From positions 1-64,000 of the forward strand of contig CANQRM010000007.1 of NCBI GenBank assembly GCA_947626265.1: 64,000 nt of DNA. Direction: 5' to 3'. Shown here piece by piece: positions 32,532 to 39,271 of the stretch. Position 1 is the stretch's first letter. Each line of letters begins with the position of its first letter. The translations under genes were made by a program, and so were the position numbers. Source of the DNA: an uncultured Oscillospiraceae bacterium (GTDB lineage Bacteria; Bacillota; Clostridia; Oscillospirales; Oscillospiraceae). The notes beneath the pieces were generated by a model. It was given only the letters and a program-made list of their open reading frames with translations, did not search any database and was not told the origin of the DNA.

Positions 32532-32943
32532 GCGCCTCCTCCTTTCGCAATGTCCGTATGATCTCCTCTCCGCAATTCCCGCTCATACTGGCAAACCACC
32601 GGCCCCGGAAGAAGGATTCGACCTCAGCGCGGTAGTCATCGTCGAACCAATCCAGGACCGCCCGGGCGGCAACGCACATCCACAGCGCTTCCCACGGTGT
32701 GTCGGTGTCCGCCTTGGCGTTCTCTAAAAGCTCCTGGGCCCGGGCGGCTATAGGAAGGGCGGCAGACCGCGGTTTCTTCGCGCCGCGGCGGCGGACCGGG
32801 GATAACACTTCCTCCGGCCTCATGCCCCTGGCTATCCTGTCGCGCAGAGTTTGGTGATCCATCCCCAGCTCGTCCGCCCATGCCTGGATGGACTGCTGGC
32901 GGCCATCCGGGCCGGCGATCTTGATACCCCAACCCGAACTCAT
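32479..32943 (-). CDS. Phage helix-turn-helix-like protein
   Basis: The ATG at 32941-32943 overlaps the previous stop as ATGA and gives 154 residues. Residues 20-45 (W-A-D-E-L-G-M-D-H-Q-T-L-R-D-R-I-A-R-G-M) match the short DNA-binding motif W-A-x-x-x-G-x-x-x-x-T-L-x-x-R-I-x-x-G-W of many phage proteins. The C-terminal half is helical with F-D-D-D-Y-R-A-E-V-E-S-F-F-R-G-R. It may be a regulator. Confidence 0.65.
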   Translation of the reverse strand: MSSGWGIKIAGPDGRQQSIQAWADELGMDHQTLRDRIARGMRPEEVLSPVRRRGAKKPRSAALPIAARAQELLENAKADTDTPWEALWMCVAARAVLDWFDDDYRAEVESFFRGRWFASMSGNCGEEIIRTLRKEEARGRQKTVYAVGGHYRAV

Positions 32944-33182
32944 TGGACCACCTTCTTCCTGTAGAAAGGGCACGGCCTCCCGCCGAAGTCGTTGTCGTTC
33001 AGAGCATAGCACCGCCCCTTCTCATTCGCCGTGCAGCTCGTCCGCTTACAGGTGGGAAAACCCTTGACAATGGCGTTGGTATACTTTTTTGCCTTGAAAA
33101 ACCGGCAATCAGTCTCGCCCCAGCGGTGCGATATGGCACACGATCTGTATGTACAGTCGCGGCAGGATCTCTCAGGCGTCAT
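32940..33182 (-). CDS. Cys-rich early protein (80 aa)
   Basis: The ATG at 33180-33182 is preceded by GAGGAGGCCAACACC, a leader shared with other early genes. The 80-residue product has C-R-D-C, S-C-A-I-S-H, D-C-R-F-F, F-P-T-C-K, S-C-T-A-N, G-R-C-Y-A and P-C-P-F-Y. That is at least nine Cys, and it is probably a compact zinc protein. Function unknown. Confidence 0.6.
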   Translation of the reverse strand: MTPERSCRDCTYRSCAISHRWGETDCRFFKAKKYTNAIVKGFPTCKRTSCTANEKGRCYALNDNDFGGRPCPFYRKKVVQ

Positions 33183-33268
33183 GGTGTTGGCCTCCTCGTT
33201 ATGATTCGCGGCTTTCCGCGACGGTCCCGGGCGCTGGACCGTTTCGGCCGGGTGCCGCCCGGCCATCG

Positions 33269-33637
33269 TCAGGCGGAAGGATAGAACTTCTTTATATCGT
33301 CCGGCAGGCTCTCCATGTGCTTTGTCGCCGCCTCCCTGGTCGTGAATATCTCCCCTGGGGCACGGACATAGCAATGGTTGATTACGACCATCGCGTCGTC
33401 GTCCAATGTAAAAGCAAGATCAGCATACGTAACGGTCACTGGACGGACAATGACACGCCGCGTCCGGCAGTCTACTATCGCCCTCATGCTGTGTTTCAGC
33501 GGACCGGAGAATACGCACGGCTCTTTCCCAATGTCGGGGCACTCGTCGCACATAACCGTGTCAACGATATACACCTGATCACCCATGTGGTTGCACAGGA
33601 ACTCGGCGGCCTCCATGACCTTTTTCTTGTCGATCAT
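33269..33637 (-). CDS. Hypothetical early phage protein (122 aa)
   Basis: The 122-residue product starts M-I-D-K-K-K-V-M-E-A-A-E-F-L and includes V-M-C-D-E-C-P-D-I-G and a beta-rich centre (R-V-I-V-R-P-V-T-V-T-Y). The C-terminal R-E-A-A-T-K-H-M-E-S-L-P resembles a small helical tail. It ends 86 bases before the next gene, one of the few spaces in the early operon. No family is recognised. Confidence 0.5.
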   Translation of the reverse strand: MIDKKKVMEAAEFLCNHMGDQVYIVDTVMCDECPDIGKEPCVFSGPLKHSMRAIVDCRTRRVIVRPVTVTYADLAFTLDDDAMVVINHCYVRAPGEIFTTREAATKHMESLPDDIKKFYPSA

Positions 33638-33639
33638 AT

Positions 33640-33888
33640 TCAGTCCTCCCCCTCGATCACACGGCGCAGCGTCTCGATGGCCCGGGCCAGGTCCTCCGCC
33701 GTGGCCCGCGTGTCCTTCGGGATCACGTCTTGGTATGTCAGGTCATCGCCGGACCATGGCCGGCGGCTTATATGTACCCAGCGGATGTAAAACGAAAATT
33801 TATACAGCCACCGCCGCTGCCGGGCGTTCTCCGCGGCGCACATCGCCGCGAGCTGCCCCACCCGGGCGGCGTCTATCTCCTTCTCCAT
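33640..33888 (-). CDS. Hypothetical early phage protein (82 aa)
   Basis: The 82-residue helical product starts M-E-K-E-I-D-A-A-R-V-G-Q-L-A-A and ends R-R-V-I-E-G-E-D. A basic, aromatic middle (R-R-W-L-Y-K-F-S-F-Y-I-R-W) separates two helices. It is two bases from the next start. No function can be inferred. Confidence 0.5.
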   Translation of the reverse strand: MEKEIDAARVGQLAAMCAAENARQRRWLYKFSFYIRWVHISRRPWSGDDLTYQDVIPKDTRATAEDLARAIETLRRVIEGED

Positions 33889-33892
33889 CGGC

Positions 33893-34405
33893 TCACTCCT
33901 CGTCCAGGAGGTAAGCGAGCTCCGGCCAGCCCTCCATGAACTGTCCCGCGGCCTCCCCGCTCAGGCGGGCGGCCTCCAGTTTTCCGACCAGCGCCGTGGC
34001 GTCCATCCCGCTTTTAAAGACCCGCTCCAGCTCCGGCCAGTCCTCTATGTTGAAGTCCATTTCCGCCGGGCTGTATTTCTGCATGTTGAGCATGGTGGAC
34101 AGCGCCGAAGCGCCGGGAAGTGTCCGCACCGGCTCGACCTCACGGGCCATCAAGGACGATTCCACGCCGACGGCAACAAGAACCGCGAGGATCATCATCA
34201 TCTTTGCCCGCCGGCGGGCCCGGGCGCGCCTCTTGTGCGGTCCGGCAGGACGTTTTGCCGGTGCGGCCGGGGCCCGGTCCGCTGCCCACATGAACAGGAA
34301 GGCGGCCGCCAGGGCGGACAAGGCGGGCCACGGGCTTTTTCCGTCAGCGAAAATGCAGACCAGGACGATGCACAGGCCGGAAGCTCCATACAATTTATTC
34401 TTCAT
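33893..34405 (-). CDS. Phage membrane protein
   Basis: The 170-residue protein has a hydrophobic N-terminal segment (residues 7-20) and a second one near 28-42, then a very basic linker (K-R-R-A-R-A-R-R-R-A-K) and a third hydrophobic helix (M-M-M-I-L-A-V-L-V-A-V-G-V). The C-terminal 90 residues look soluble and acidic. It may act at the host envelope, for example in exclusion, but this is a guess. Confidence 0.55.
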   Translation of the reverse strand: MKNKLYGASGLCIVLVCIFADGKSPWPALSALAAAFLFMWAADRAPAAPAKRPAGPHKRRARARRRAKMMMILAVLVAVGVESSLMAREVEPVRTLPGASALSTMLNMQKYSPAEMDFNIEDWPELERVFKSGMDATALVGKLEAARLSGEAAGQFMEGWPELAYLLDEE

Positions 34406-34422
34406 GGCAGTTCCTCCCGGCC

Positions 34423-34635
34423 TTATATCGCCGTCTGCTGCTGCTCGTATATCTTCCGGGCAACATCAATGGCAAGGAAGCGTTTTTTGCGTCCGTCCCG
34501 CGTGAAGGGTAGGTCCTGCACGAAGGCGGCCGTCTGATGGTCTCCCTTGCCTAAATATTCCTTTACCTGGGACTGGGAGAGCACGTTGCCGTACAGTTCC
34601 CGAAGTTCCGCTCTGATCTCTGTTTTACTTGCCAT
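34423..34635 (-). CDS. Small DNA-binding-like protein, first early gene
   Basis: This 70-residue protein begins the minus-strand early operon. It reads A-S-K-T-E-I-R-A-E-L-R-E-L-Y-G, then V-K-E-Y-L-G-K-G-D-H-Q-T-A (a likely helix-turn-helix at residues 24-40) and D-G-R-K-K-R-F-L-A-I-D-V-A-R-K-I. The layout resembles an excisionase-like winged helix. Its start follows a GGGAGCCAACACCAAT leader contained in the 69-bp repeat. Confidence 0.6.
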   Translation of the reverse strand: MASKTEIRAELRELYGNVLSQSQVKEYLGKGDHQTAAFVQDLPFTRDGRKKRFLAIDVARKIYEQQQTAI

Positions 34636-34704
34636 ATTGGTGTTGGCTCCCTTCTTGCCCCGGCCCCGCTCCCATGGTATATTGAGAGCGGAGAAAGGGG
34701 GTGA
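34636..34704 (+). repeat. 69-bp direct repeat, copy 1
   Basis: The segment is 66/69 identical to 35207-35275. It contains, on the plus strand, a TTGCCC-17-TATATT promoter and an AAAGGGGG ribosome site. On the minus strand it contains the leader of the first early gene. Each copy ends at a small plus-strand gene. Confidence 0.85.
34655..34683 (+). promoter_or_regulatory. Promoter for the 34709 gene
   Basis: TTGCCC, a 17-base GC-rich spacer and TATATT. The -10 lies 25 bases before the GTG start, leaving room for the AAAGGGGG site. The same promoter recurs in the second repeat copy. Confidence 0.6.
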
Positions 34705-34708
34705 TGAT

Positions 34709-34912
34709 GTGGCTTTGAAGCGCTATCGTGTCGATCTCCGATCCCTGTCCGACGAGGAAAACAAACGTGTATACGATCTTCTGGATAGGATTTCAGAAAC
34801 CGGACTGATTGCGACGCGGGTCCTTCGTGTACATGAGTTCTTTCTCGACGAAAGAGTGTCCGTTACTGCGATTCCTGGCCTTCCAGAAGGACTGATTCGC
34901 CAGATTCCATGA
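34709..34912 (+). CDS. Small plus-strand protein (67 aa)
   Basis: A GTG at 34709-34711 with AAAGGGGG about eight bases upstream starts 67 codons. The product, beginning V-A-L-K-R-Y-R-V-D-L-R-S-L-S, is charged alpha/beta with L-L-D-R-I-S-E-T-G-L in the middle. Its 3' end overlaps the convergent minus gene by 50 bases. It has its own promoter in the 69-bp repeat. No family is recognised; it could be a lysogenically expressed gene. Confidence 0.5.
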   Translation: MALKRYRVDLRSLSDEENKRVYDLLDRISETGLIATRVLRVHEFFLDERVSVTAIPGLPEGLIRQIP

Positions 34913-35165
34913 ACGAGACGATCTCCATCTTCTCGTTCTGCGGATCGTACTCCAGTACGATCCGCGCTTTTTTATCCCAACGGGTCCCCTGGACGATCTG
35001 CTGCATAGCCGTAAGCATGATCGGAAACAGGTTTGACGAAACCGAGACGCGGCCCGTCGGTACCACGCGGTGCTTTTCAGCGAACGCCTCCCTGTCCCAC
35101 TCGCTCTCTCTGGCCATTTGCGGCCCGTCCTGCGGATGGATAGGAATATCACAAAACTCTTTCAC
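34863..35165 (-). CDS. Hypothetical minus-strand protein (100 aa)
   Basis: A GTG at 35163-35165 preceded by AAGGAGGTTTGAGCG opens 100 codons. The product has D-R-E-A-F-A-E-K-H-R-V-V-P-T and K-A-R-I-V-L-E-Y-D-P-Q-N-E-K-M, typical of small folded proteins. A CGCGCC/GGCGCG hairpin lies in its leader. It converges on the 34709 gene with overlapping ends. Role unknown. Confidence 0.5.
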   Translation of the reverse strand: MKEFCDIPIHPQDGPQMARESEWDREAFAEKHRVVPTGRVSVSSNLFPIMLTAMQQIVQGTRWDKKARIVLEYDPQNEKMEIVSFMESGESVLLEGQESQ

Positions 35166-35206
35166 CCGCTCAAACCTCCTTCCCGCGCGCCGTTGGCGCG
35201 ATATTT

Positions 35207-35275
35207 ATTGGTGTTGGCTCCCTTCTTGCCCCGGCCCCGCTCCCGTGGTATATTGAGAACGAAGAAAGGGGGTGA
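35207..35275 (+). repeat. 69-bp direct repeat, copy 2
   Basis: This is the second copy of the 34636-34704 repeat, with three substitutions. It again provides a plus-strand promoter and ribosome site for a small gene and a minus-strand GGGAGCCAACACCAAT leader, here followed by a different gene. Confidence 0.85.
35226..35254 (+). promoter_or_regulatory. Promoter for the 35280 gene
   Basis: TTGCCC, 17-base spacer, TATATT, identical in layout to the promoter in copy 1 of the repeat. Confidence 0.6.
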
Positions 35276-35279
35276 CATT

Positions 35280-35501
35280 GTGTGGGTGTACCACTCTCCC
35301 ATCGGAGACTTATACATAAAACGTCTCCCGGACGGTCGCTACGGCTTGATATACCAGGGAACAGTATGGGAAAGCTGCCACTCTCCGCAAGCCGAAGCTG
35401 ATAACGTCTACTTGCATGTGACCGGCTGCTATGATTGGGATAGGTTGGACGGCAGCGTTCACGACGCGCCGACCGATCTGTCAGAATGGGAAGTCTGCTG
35501 A
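35280..35501 (+). CDS. Small plus-strand protein (73 aa)
   Basis: A GTG at 35280-35282, with AAAGGGGG upstream, starts 73 codons; a second GTG lies six bases later. The product reads V-Y-H-S-P-I-G-D-L-Y-I-K-R-L-P-D-G-R-Y-G and D-W-D-R-L-D-G-S-V-H. It is a small beta-rich protein unrelated to the one behind copy 1, although both share the same upstream repeat. Function unknown. Confidence 0.5.
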   Translation: MWVYHSPIGDLYIKRLPDGRYGLIYQGTVWESCHSPQAEADNVYLHVTGCYDWDRLDGSVHDAPTDLSEWEVC

Positions 35502-35752
35502 TACTTCATTCTGCATATCCTGTCCAGCGTCCGTATGCCGTCCATCAGGCTCTCAAATGTGGCGTCGGACATGGGGATGCCCGATTGCATCTCCGTGTCG
35601 AATTTCCGCAAAATAGCATCCTCGGCCTTAGCTAGGTGCTGATAAGGAAGTATGAAAACAAACCTATCACACATTGGCATGGCAAAGGGCAAAGAAACAG
35701 CGGAGAGGCATTTTACCTCTCTGCTGTTCTTTGAAGTTTTTGATCCACACAT
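35459..35752 (-). pseudogene. Junction gene: phage-like C-terminus behind a KTR-like remnant
   Basis: This minus-strand frame runs about 97 codons from the ATG at 35750-35752; an upstream TTG would add 13. The N-terminal C-P-M-C-G-S-K-T and R-E pattern resembles the Cys-rich KTR proteins found at the edges of clostridial mobile elements, but the later Cys pair is displaced as if by a frameshift. The C-terminal 60 residues look like an ordinary phage protein. It may mark the point where the element joined the prophage. Confidence 0.4.
35696..35728. repeat. 13-bp inverted repeat
   Basis: AACAGCGGAGAGG (35696-35708) pairs with CCTCTCTGCTGTT (35716-35728) with one wobble across a 7-base loop. 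It lies inside the junction frame and could be an old terminator. Confidence 0.5.
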
Positions 35753-35765
35753 TGGACAAGATAGA

Positions 35766-35798
35766 GCCTCCTTTGTAGAATGATTGTACAAAGGAGGC
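35766..35798. repeat. Perfect 12-bp inverted repeat holding two divergent ribosome sites
   Basis: GCCTCCTTTGTA and TACAAAGGAGGC are separated by 9 bases. The right arm supplies AAAGGAGG for tnpV and the left arm the same sequence for the minus-strand frame. It may be an element end or a regulatory hairpin. Confidence 0.6.
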
Positions 35799-35805
35799 TT
35801 TGACT

Positions 35806-36177
35806 ATGGAACAGTACAAAGAGATCAACGGCATAGGCTACACATTGGTGGGAGACTATTACCTGCCAAATCTGCTTCCGCCTCCGTCAGAGGACAGGCC
35901 TGTAGGCGTCTGGGGACGGCGGCGGATGGAATACCTGAAGAACCACCACTACGCATACTTTATGGAGTTGGTAATGAGCGGGCAGCTAAACACGCACCTG
36001 GCCGATACGGATGAGCGGGCCCAAGCCTTGTTTTCTCGGCTGGTAGAACATATGGCAGCCCAGGACGGCGTTACGGAGGAACTGAAAGCCAAAGACCAAA
36101 TGCGCTGGACAGGCTTGATGAACAACATCGCGGCCTGTGCGCGGGAGATCATCTATAACGAAGTGATTTACGTTTGA
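35806..36177 (+). CDS. tnpV: Transposon-encoded protein TnpV, copy 1
   Basis: The ATG at 35806-35808 follows AAAGGAGGC and gives 123 residues. The protein matches the TnpV family of clostridial mobile elements: Y-T-L-V-G-D-Y-Y-L-P-N-L, V-G-V-W-G-R-R-R-M-E-Y-L-K and D-G-V-T-E-E-L-K-A-K-D-Q-M-R-W, ending A-R-E-I-I-Y-N-E-V-I-Y. TnpV proteins accompany element recombinases but have no established biochemical role. A second copy lies at 42998. Confidence 0.85.
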   Translation: MEQYKEINGIGYTLVGDYYLPNLLPPPSEDRPVGVWGRRRMEYLKNHHYAYFMELVMSGQLNTHLADTDERAQALFSRLVEHMAAQDGVTEELKAKDQMRWTGLMNNIAACAREIIYNEVIYV

Positions 36178-36196
36178 AAGACTTTATGACAAATAC

Positions 36197-36228
36197 GAAA
36201 CGACACCAGAATTGACTGGTGCCGTTTC
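36197..36228 (+). terminator. Hairpin after tnpV
   Basis: GAAACGACACCAG pairs with CTGGTGCCGTTTC across six bases with a single mismatch. There is no long U-tract. It separates tnpV from the arsenic promoter. Confidence 0.5.
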
Positions 36229-36259
36229 CATTTGTGATGGAAAAAGTTGAAATTACATA

Positions 36260-36288
36260 TTGACATTTTTCGATATGAGGCATATACT
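36260..36288 (+). promoter_or_regulatory. Arsenic operon promoter
   Basis: TTGACA, a 17-base spacer and TATACT form a near-consensus sigma-A promoter 33 bases before the arsR start. An ArsR-type operator begins four bases after the -10. Confidence 0.85.
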
Positions 36289-36291
36289 AAC

Positions 36292-36307
36292 ATCAAGAAA
36301 AGTTGAT
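36292..36307 (+). promoter_or_regulatory. ArsR operator
   Basis: ATCAA, six bases, TTGAT is a perfect inverted repeat at the expected transcription start. It is the usual form of ArsR/SmtB operators in Firmicutes, so arsenite would release the repressor and open the operon. Confidence 0.75.
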
Positions 36308-36320
36308 TTGAGGTGAGGAT

Positions 36321-36632
36321 GTGTCAACGACATACGAACAGCAAGCTAAAGTGTTCAAAGCCGTGTGTGATGAGCGGCGACTGCGTATCCTGGAGCTTCT
36401 GCGCCACGGGGAGAAATGCACCTGTGTTCTGACCGACGAGGTGGGTATGCCCCAATCCTCCCTGTCCTATCACATGAAGATACTCTGCGAGTCGGGCTTG
36501 GTCATTGGCCGGGAGGATGGCAAGTGGACGCACTATCGCATAGACCCGGCGGGCAGCGAGAGAGCTATCGAACTGCTGCGGCAGATCACGGCGGTGGACG
36601 ATACAGACAGCGGCGGTTGCTGCTGCGAATGA
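36321..36632 (+). CDS. arsR: ArsR/SmtB arsenic-responsive repressor
   Basis: The 103-residue protein starts with GTG at 36321. It has the ArsR winged helix with E-L-L-R-H-G-E-K-C-T-C-V-L (Cys33 and Cys35, the As(III)/Sb(III) site) and P-Q-S-S-L-S-Y-H-M-K-I-L (recognition helix, about 45-56). A C-terminal G-G-C-C-C-E adds three Cys that could also bind metalloid. It sits directly behind its operator and heads the resistance operon. Confidence 0.92.
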   Translation: MSTTYEQQAKVFKAVCDERRLRILELLRHGEKCTCVLTDEVGMPQSSLSYHMKILCESGLVIGREDGKWTHYRIDPAGSERAIELLRQITAVDDTDSGGCCCE

Positions 36633-36719
36633 GAGAGGCCGTTCCAACAGGCGCGGCCTTTTCCGGGGATTTCAAATCAACTTTTTTAGATTTATCTACT
36701 GGAAAGCGAGGCAAATCAA

Positions 36720-37733
36720 GTGCAGGGCGTAAAAAGTGTATGGGATTTCATTCAGAACGAAGTCCTTGGGATGAAATGGTTGAATCGGCTGATCGGGTCT
36801 TTGTTGGAGAGTTTGGGGCTTGATGTGGGCGGCAAGGTCGGCGGGACCGTTCAGTTTTTCCTTTACGATGTCGTCAAGATCATGGTGCTGCTGGGAGTGC
36901 TTATTCTCATAATTTCCTATATCCAGAGCTACTTCCCCCCGGAGCGGACGAAAAAGATTTTGGGCCGGTTCCACGGGATAGGCGCGAACTGCATCGCCGC
37001 TCTGCTGGGTACGGTGACGCCCTTTTGTTCCTGTTCGTCCATTCCGCTGTTCATCGGCTTTACCAGCGCGGGCCTGCCCCTTGGGGTGACGTTCTCGTTT
37101 CTGATCTCGTCCCCCATGGTGGACCTGGGGAGCCTCGTCCTTCTAATGAGCATTTTCGGATGGAAAGTGGCGATCGTGTATGTGGTCCTTGGGCTGGTGA
37201 TCGCCGTGGTTGGCGGGACGCTCATTGAGAAGCTGCACTTGGAAAAGTATGTGGAGGAATATATCAGGAACGGCAGATCCATCGACATACCACAAGAGGA
37301 ACTGCACTTCAAAGACCGTCTGAAGTACGCCTGGGAGCAGGTCGTCTCCACGGCGAAAAAGGTGGCCCCTTATGTGCTTATCGGCGTGGGCATCGGCGCA
37401 ATCATCCACAACTGGATACCAGAGAGCTTCATCGTCAAGGCCCTGGGCGGGAATAACCCCTTTGGCGTGATCATCGCCACGATAGCGGGTGTGCCGATGT
37501 ATGCGGACATATTCGGGACCATCCCCATCGCGGAGGCGCTGCTGGGAAAGGGTGCGCTGCTGGGCGTTGTGCTGTCCTTTATGATGGGAGTCACCACCTT
37601 GTCCCTGCCGTCCATGATAATGCTCCGAAAGGCAGTAAAGCCCCGGCTGCTGGGTACATTTGTGGCAATATGTACGGGAGGCATCATTGTCGTGGGATAT
37701 TTCTTCAACGCATTTCAATCGCTGCTGATATAG
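36720..37733 (+). CDS. Permease of the ArsP / DUF318 (UPF0718) family
   Basis: The 337-residue membrane protein starts with GTG at 36720. It has about eight hydrophobic segments and the family motif T-P-F-C-S-C-S-S-I-P-L-F (near residue 100), plus P-M-Y-A-D-I-F-G-T-I-P-I (near 255). ArsP-type members export organic arsenicals such as trivalent methylarsenite through the Cys pair. The gene follows arsR and precedes acr3 by seven bases, supporting a role in arsenical efflux. Confidence 0.88.
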   Translation: MQGVKSVWDFIQNEVLGMKWLNRLIGSLLESLGLDVGGKVGGTVQFFLYDVVKIMVLLGVLILIISYIQSYFPPERTKKILGRFHGIGANCIAALLGTVTPFCSCSSIPLFIGFTSAGLPLGVTFSFLISSPMVDLGSLVLLMSIFGWKVAIVYVVLGLVIAVVGGTLIEKLHLEKYVEEYIRNGRSIDIPQEELHFKDRLKYAWEQVVSTAKKVAPYVLIGVGIGAIIHNWIPESFIVKALGGNNPFGVIIATIAGVPMYADIFGTIPIAEALLGKGALLGVVLSFMMGVTTLSLPSMIMLRKAVKPRLLGTFVAICTGGIIVVGYFFNAFQSLLI

Positions 37734-37740
37734 GAGGCGC

Positions 37741-38787
37741 ATGATGAAAAAGAAGAATCCGGGCATTAGCGTATTCCAGAAATACTTGAGCCTTTGGGTC
37801 ATTCTGTGCATGGCGGCGGGTGTCCTGCTGGGGAAATTTCTGCCCCAGGTTCCCGGCTTCTTGAATCAATTTGAGTATGCCAACGTGTCCATTCCCATGG
37901 CTATCCTCATTTGGCTGATGATCTACCCCATGATGATGAAGGTGGATTTCAGAAGTATCAAGAATGTGGGGAAAAATCCAAAGGGCTTATTTGTGACGTG
38001 GATAACCAACTGGCTGATAAAGCCGTTCACCATGTACGGCATTTCGAGCCTGTTCTTCTTCGTGCTGTTTAAGGGCTTTATCGCCCCGGAACTGGCGACG
38101 GAGTATCTTGCCGGAGCGGTGCTGCTGGGGGCCGCCCCTTGTACCGCTATGGTGTTTGTTTGGAGTACGCTGACAAACGGCGACCCGGCTTATACGGTGG
38201 TGCAGGTGGCGACGAATGATCTCATTATCCTTGCGGCGTTTGTCCCTATCGTAAAATTCCTGTTGGGCGTCTCCAATGTGTCTGTGCCGTGGGATACGCT
38301 GTTCCTCTCCGTGGTGCTGTTCGTCGTGATACCGCTGATCGGAGGTATGGCTACCCGAACTATCGTCATCGGCAAAAAGGGCAAGGACTATTTTGAAAAC
38401 GTGTTTATCCACAAATTCGACAGCGTAACGACCATAGGCTTGCTCCTGACATTGATCTTGATTTTTGCTTTCCAGGGCAGCGTCATTCTGGAAAATCCGC
38501 TCCACATTGTATTGATCGCCGTCCCGTTGGTATTGCAAACTTTCTTGATCTTCGCCATCGCTTATACCGCCTGCCGGGTCTTGAAGCTGCCATATAAGAT
38601 AGCGGCCCCAGCAGGAATGATCGGAGCATCCAACTTCTTTGAATTGGCAGTTGCCGTTGCTATTGCGCTGTTCGGAACATCATCCCCAGCCGCCCTTGCT
38701 ACGACGGTCGGCGTTTTAACGGAAGTCCCGGTCATGCTGTTCCTGGTGCGGATAGCCAACAGGACAAAGGGCTGGTTCCCGGCATAA
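37741..38787 (+). CDS. acr3: Arsenite efflux transporter ACR3
   Basis: The 348-residue, ten-helix membrane protein is an ACR3 (BART superfamily) arsenite exporter. It has the conserved G-A-A-P-C-T-A-M-V-F-V-W-S with Cys134 on helix 4 and, near the end, G-V-L-T-E-V-P-V-M-L with the conserved glutamate. It expels As(III), using the proton motive force. It overlaps no gene but is only seven bases after the ArsP-like gene, so the two are cotranscribed. Confidence 0.95.
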   Translation: MMKKKNPGISVFQKYLSLWVILCMAAGVLLGKFLPQVPGFLNQFEYANVSIPMAILIWLMIYPMMMKVDFRSIKNVGKNPKGLFVTWITNWLIKPFTMYGISSLFFFVLFKGFIAPELATEYLAGAVLLGAAPCTAMVFVWSTLTNGDPAYTVVQVATNDLIILAAFVPIVKFLLGVSNVSVPWDTLFLSVVLFVVIPLIGGMATRTIVIGKKGKDYFENVFIHKFDSVTTIGLLLTLILIFAFQGSVILENPLHIVLIAVPLVLQTFLIFAIAYTACRVLKLPYKIAAPAGMIGASNFFELAVAVAIALFGTSSPAALATTVGVLTEVPVMLFLVRIANRTKGWFPA

Positions 38788-38835
38788 CATCTTGAAAAAC
38801 CGCTGAAAGCGGATAATAAACTGGAGGTATATATC

Positions 38836-39189
38836 ATGTCACTATTCGGAAAGAAAAAGGAAGAGGCTCCCACCTGCTGCTGCGGCTCCGCCCCGGCCAG
38901 CGAGGCGACAGAGGCCAAAGCAACAAGTGAGTGCTGCGGGAAACCCGTGGATGGTATCTGCTGTGTCAAGGTGCTGGGCGCGGGCTGCAAGTCCTGTCAC
39001 GAACTGTACGAAAACGCAAAACAGGCTGTCGAGAACATGGGCCTAGACTTGGAGGTCGAGTATATCACCGACATGGAAAAGGTCATGGCCTATGGCGCTA
39101 TGAGTATGCCCGCGCTGGTGGTCAATGAGCAGGTCGTGTCAGTGGGGAGAGTGCTGAAAGCTGCTGACGTGGAGAAGCTGCTGCAATAA
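38836..39189 (+). CDS. Cys-rich thioredoxin-like (redox-active disulfide) protein
   Basis: The 117-residue protein has an N-terminal Cys cluster (T-C-C-C-G near 13-17 and E-C-C-G-K near 33-37) and a thioredoxin-like C-terminal domain (residues 44-117) with C-K-S-C at about 51-54 and M-S-M-P-A-L-V-V-N-E. Proteins of the small thioredoxin_3 family often end arsenic and ArsP-like operons and may pass electrons or hold metalloid. The N-terminal Cys clusters could bind As(III). Confidence 0.85.
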   Translation: MSLFGKKKEEAPTCCCGSAPASEATEAKATSECCGKPVDGICCVKVLGAGCKSCHELYENAKQAVENMGLDLEVEYITDMEKVMAYGAMSMPALVVNEQVVSVGRVLKAADVEKLLQ

Positions 39190-39236
39190 ATCGTTGCGTG
39201 AACCTGTATATGGCGCATTTTTTGTAAAAAGCAGGC

Positions 39237-39265
39237 TTGACAAATGTTCTTTCAGGTGGTAATCT
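39237..39265 (+). promoter_or_regulatory. Strong promoter of a non-coding RNA
   Basis: TTGACA, exactly 17 bases and TAATCT form a near-perfect sigma-A promoter. No translatable frame with a ribosome site follows before the terminator at 39491-39530, so it should drive a free-standing RNA. Confidence 0.8.
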
Positions 39266-39271
39266 AGCCTA

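Noticed and set aside
34000-36300. A tRNA or integrase marking the right prophage end
   Set aside because: I looked for cloverleaf arms and a tyrosine or serine integrase here and found neither. The integrase is probably left of the window.
36416-36823. A 135-codon plus-strand frame overlapping arsR and the permease gene
   Set aside because: It is out of frame with two certain genes and has no family pattern.
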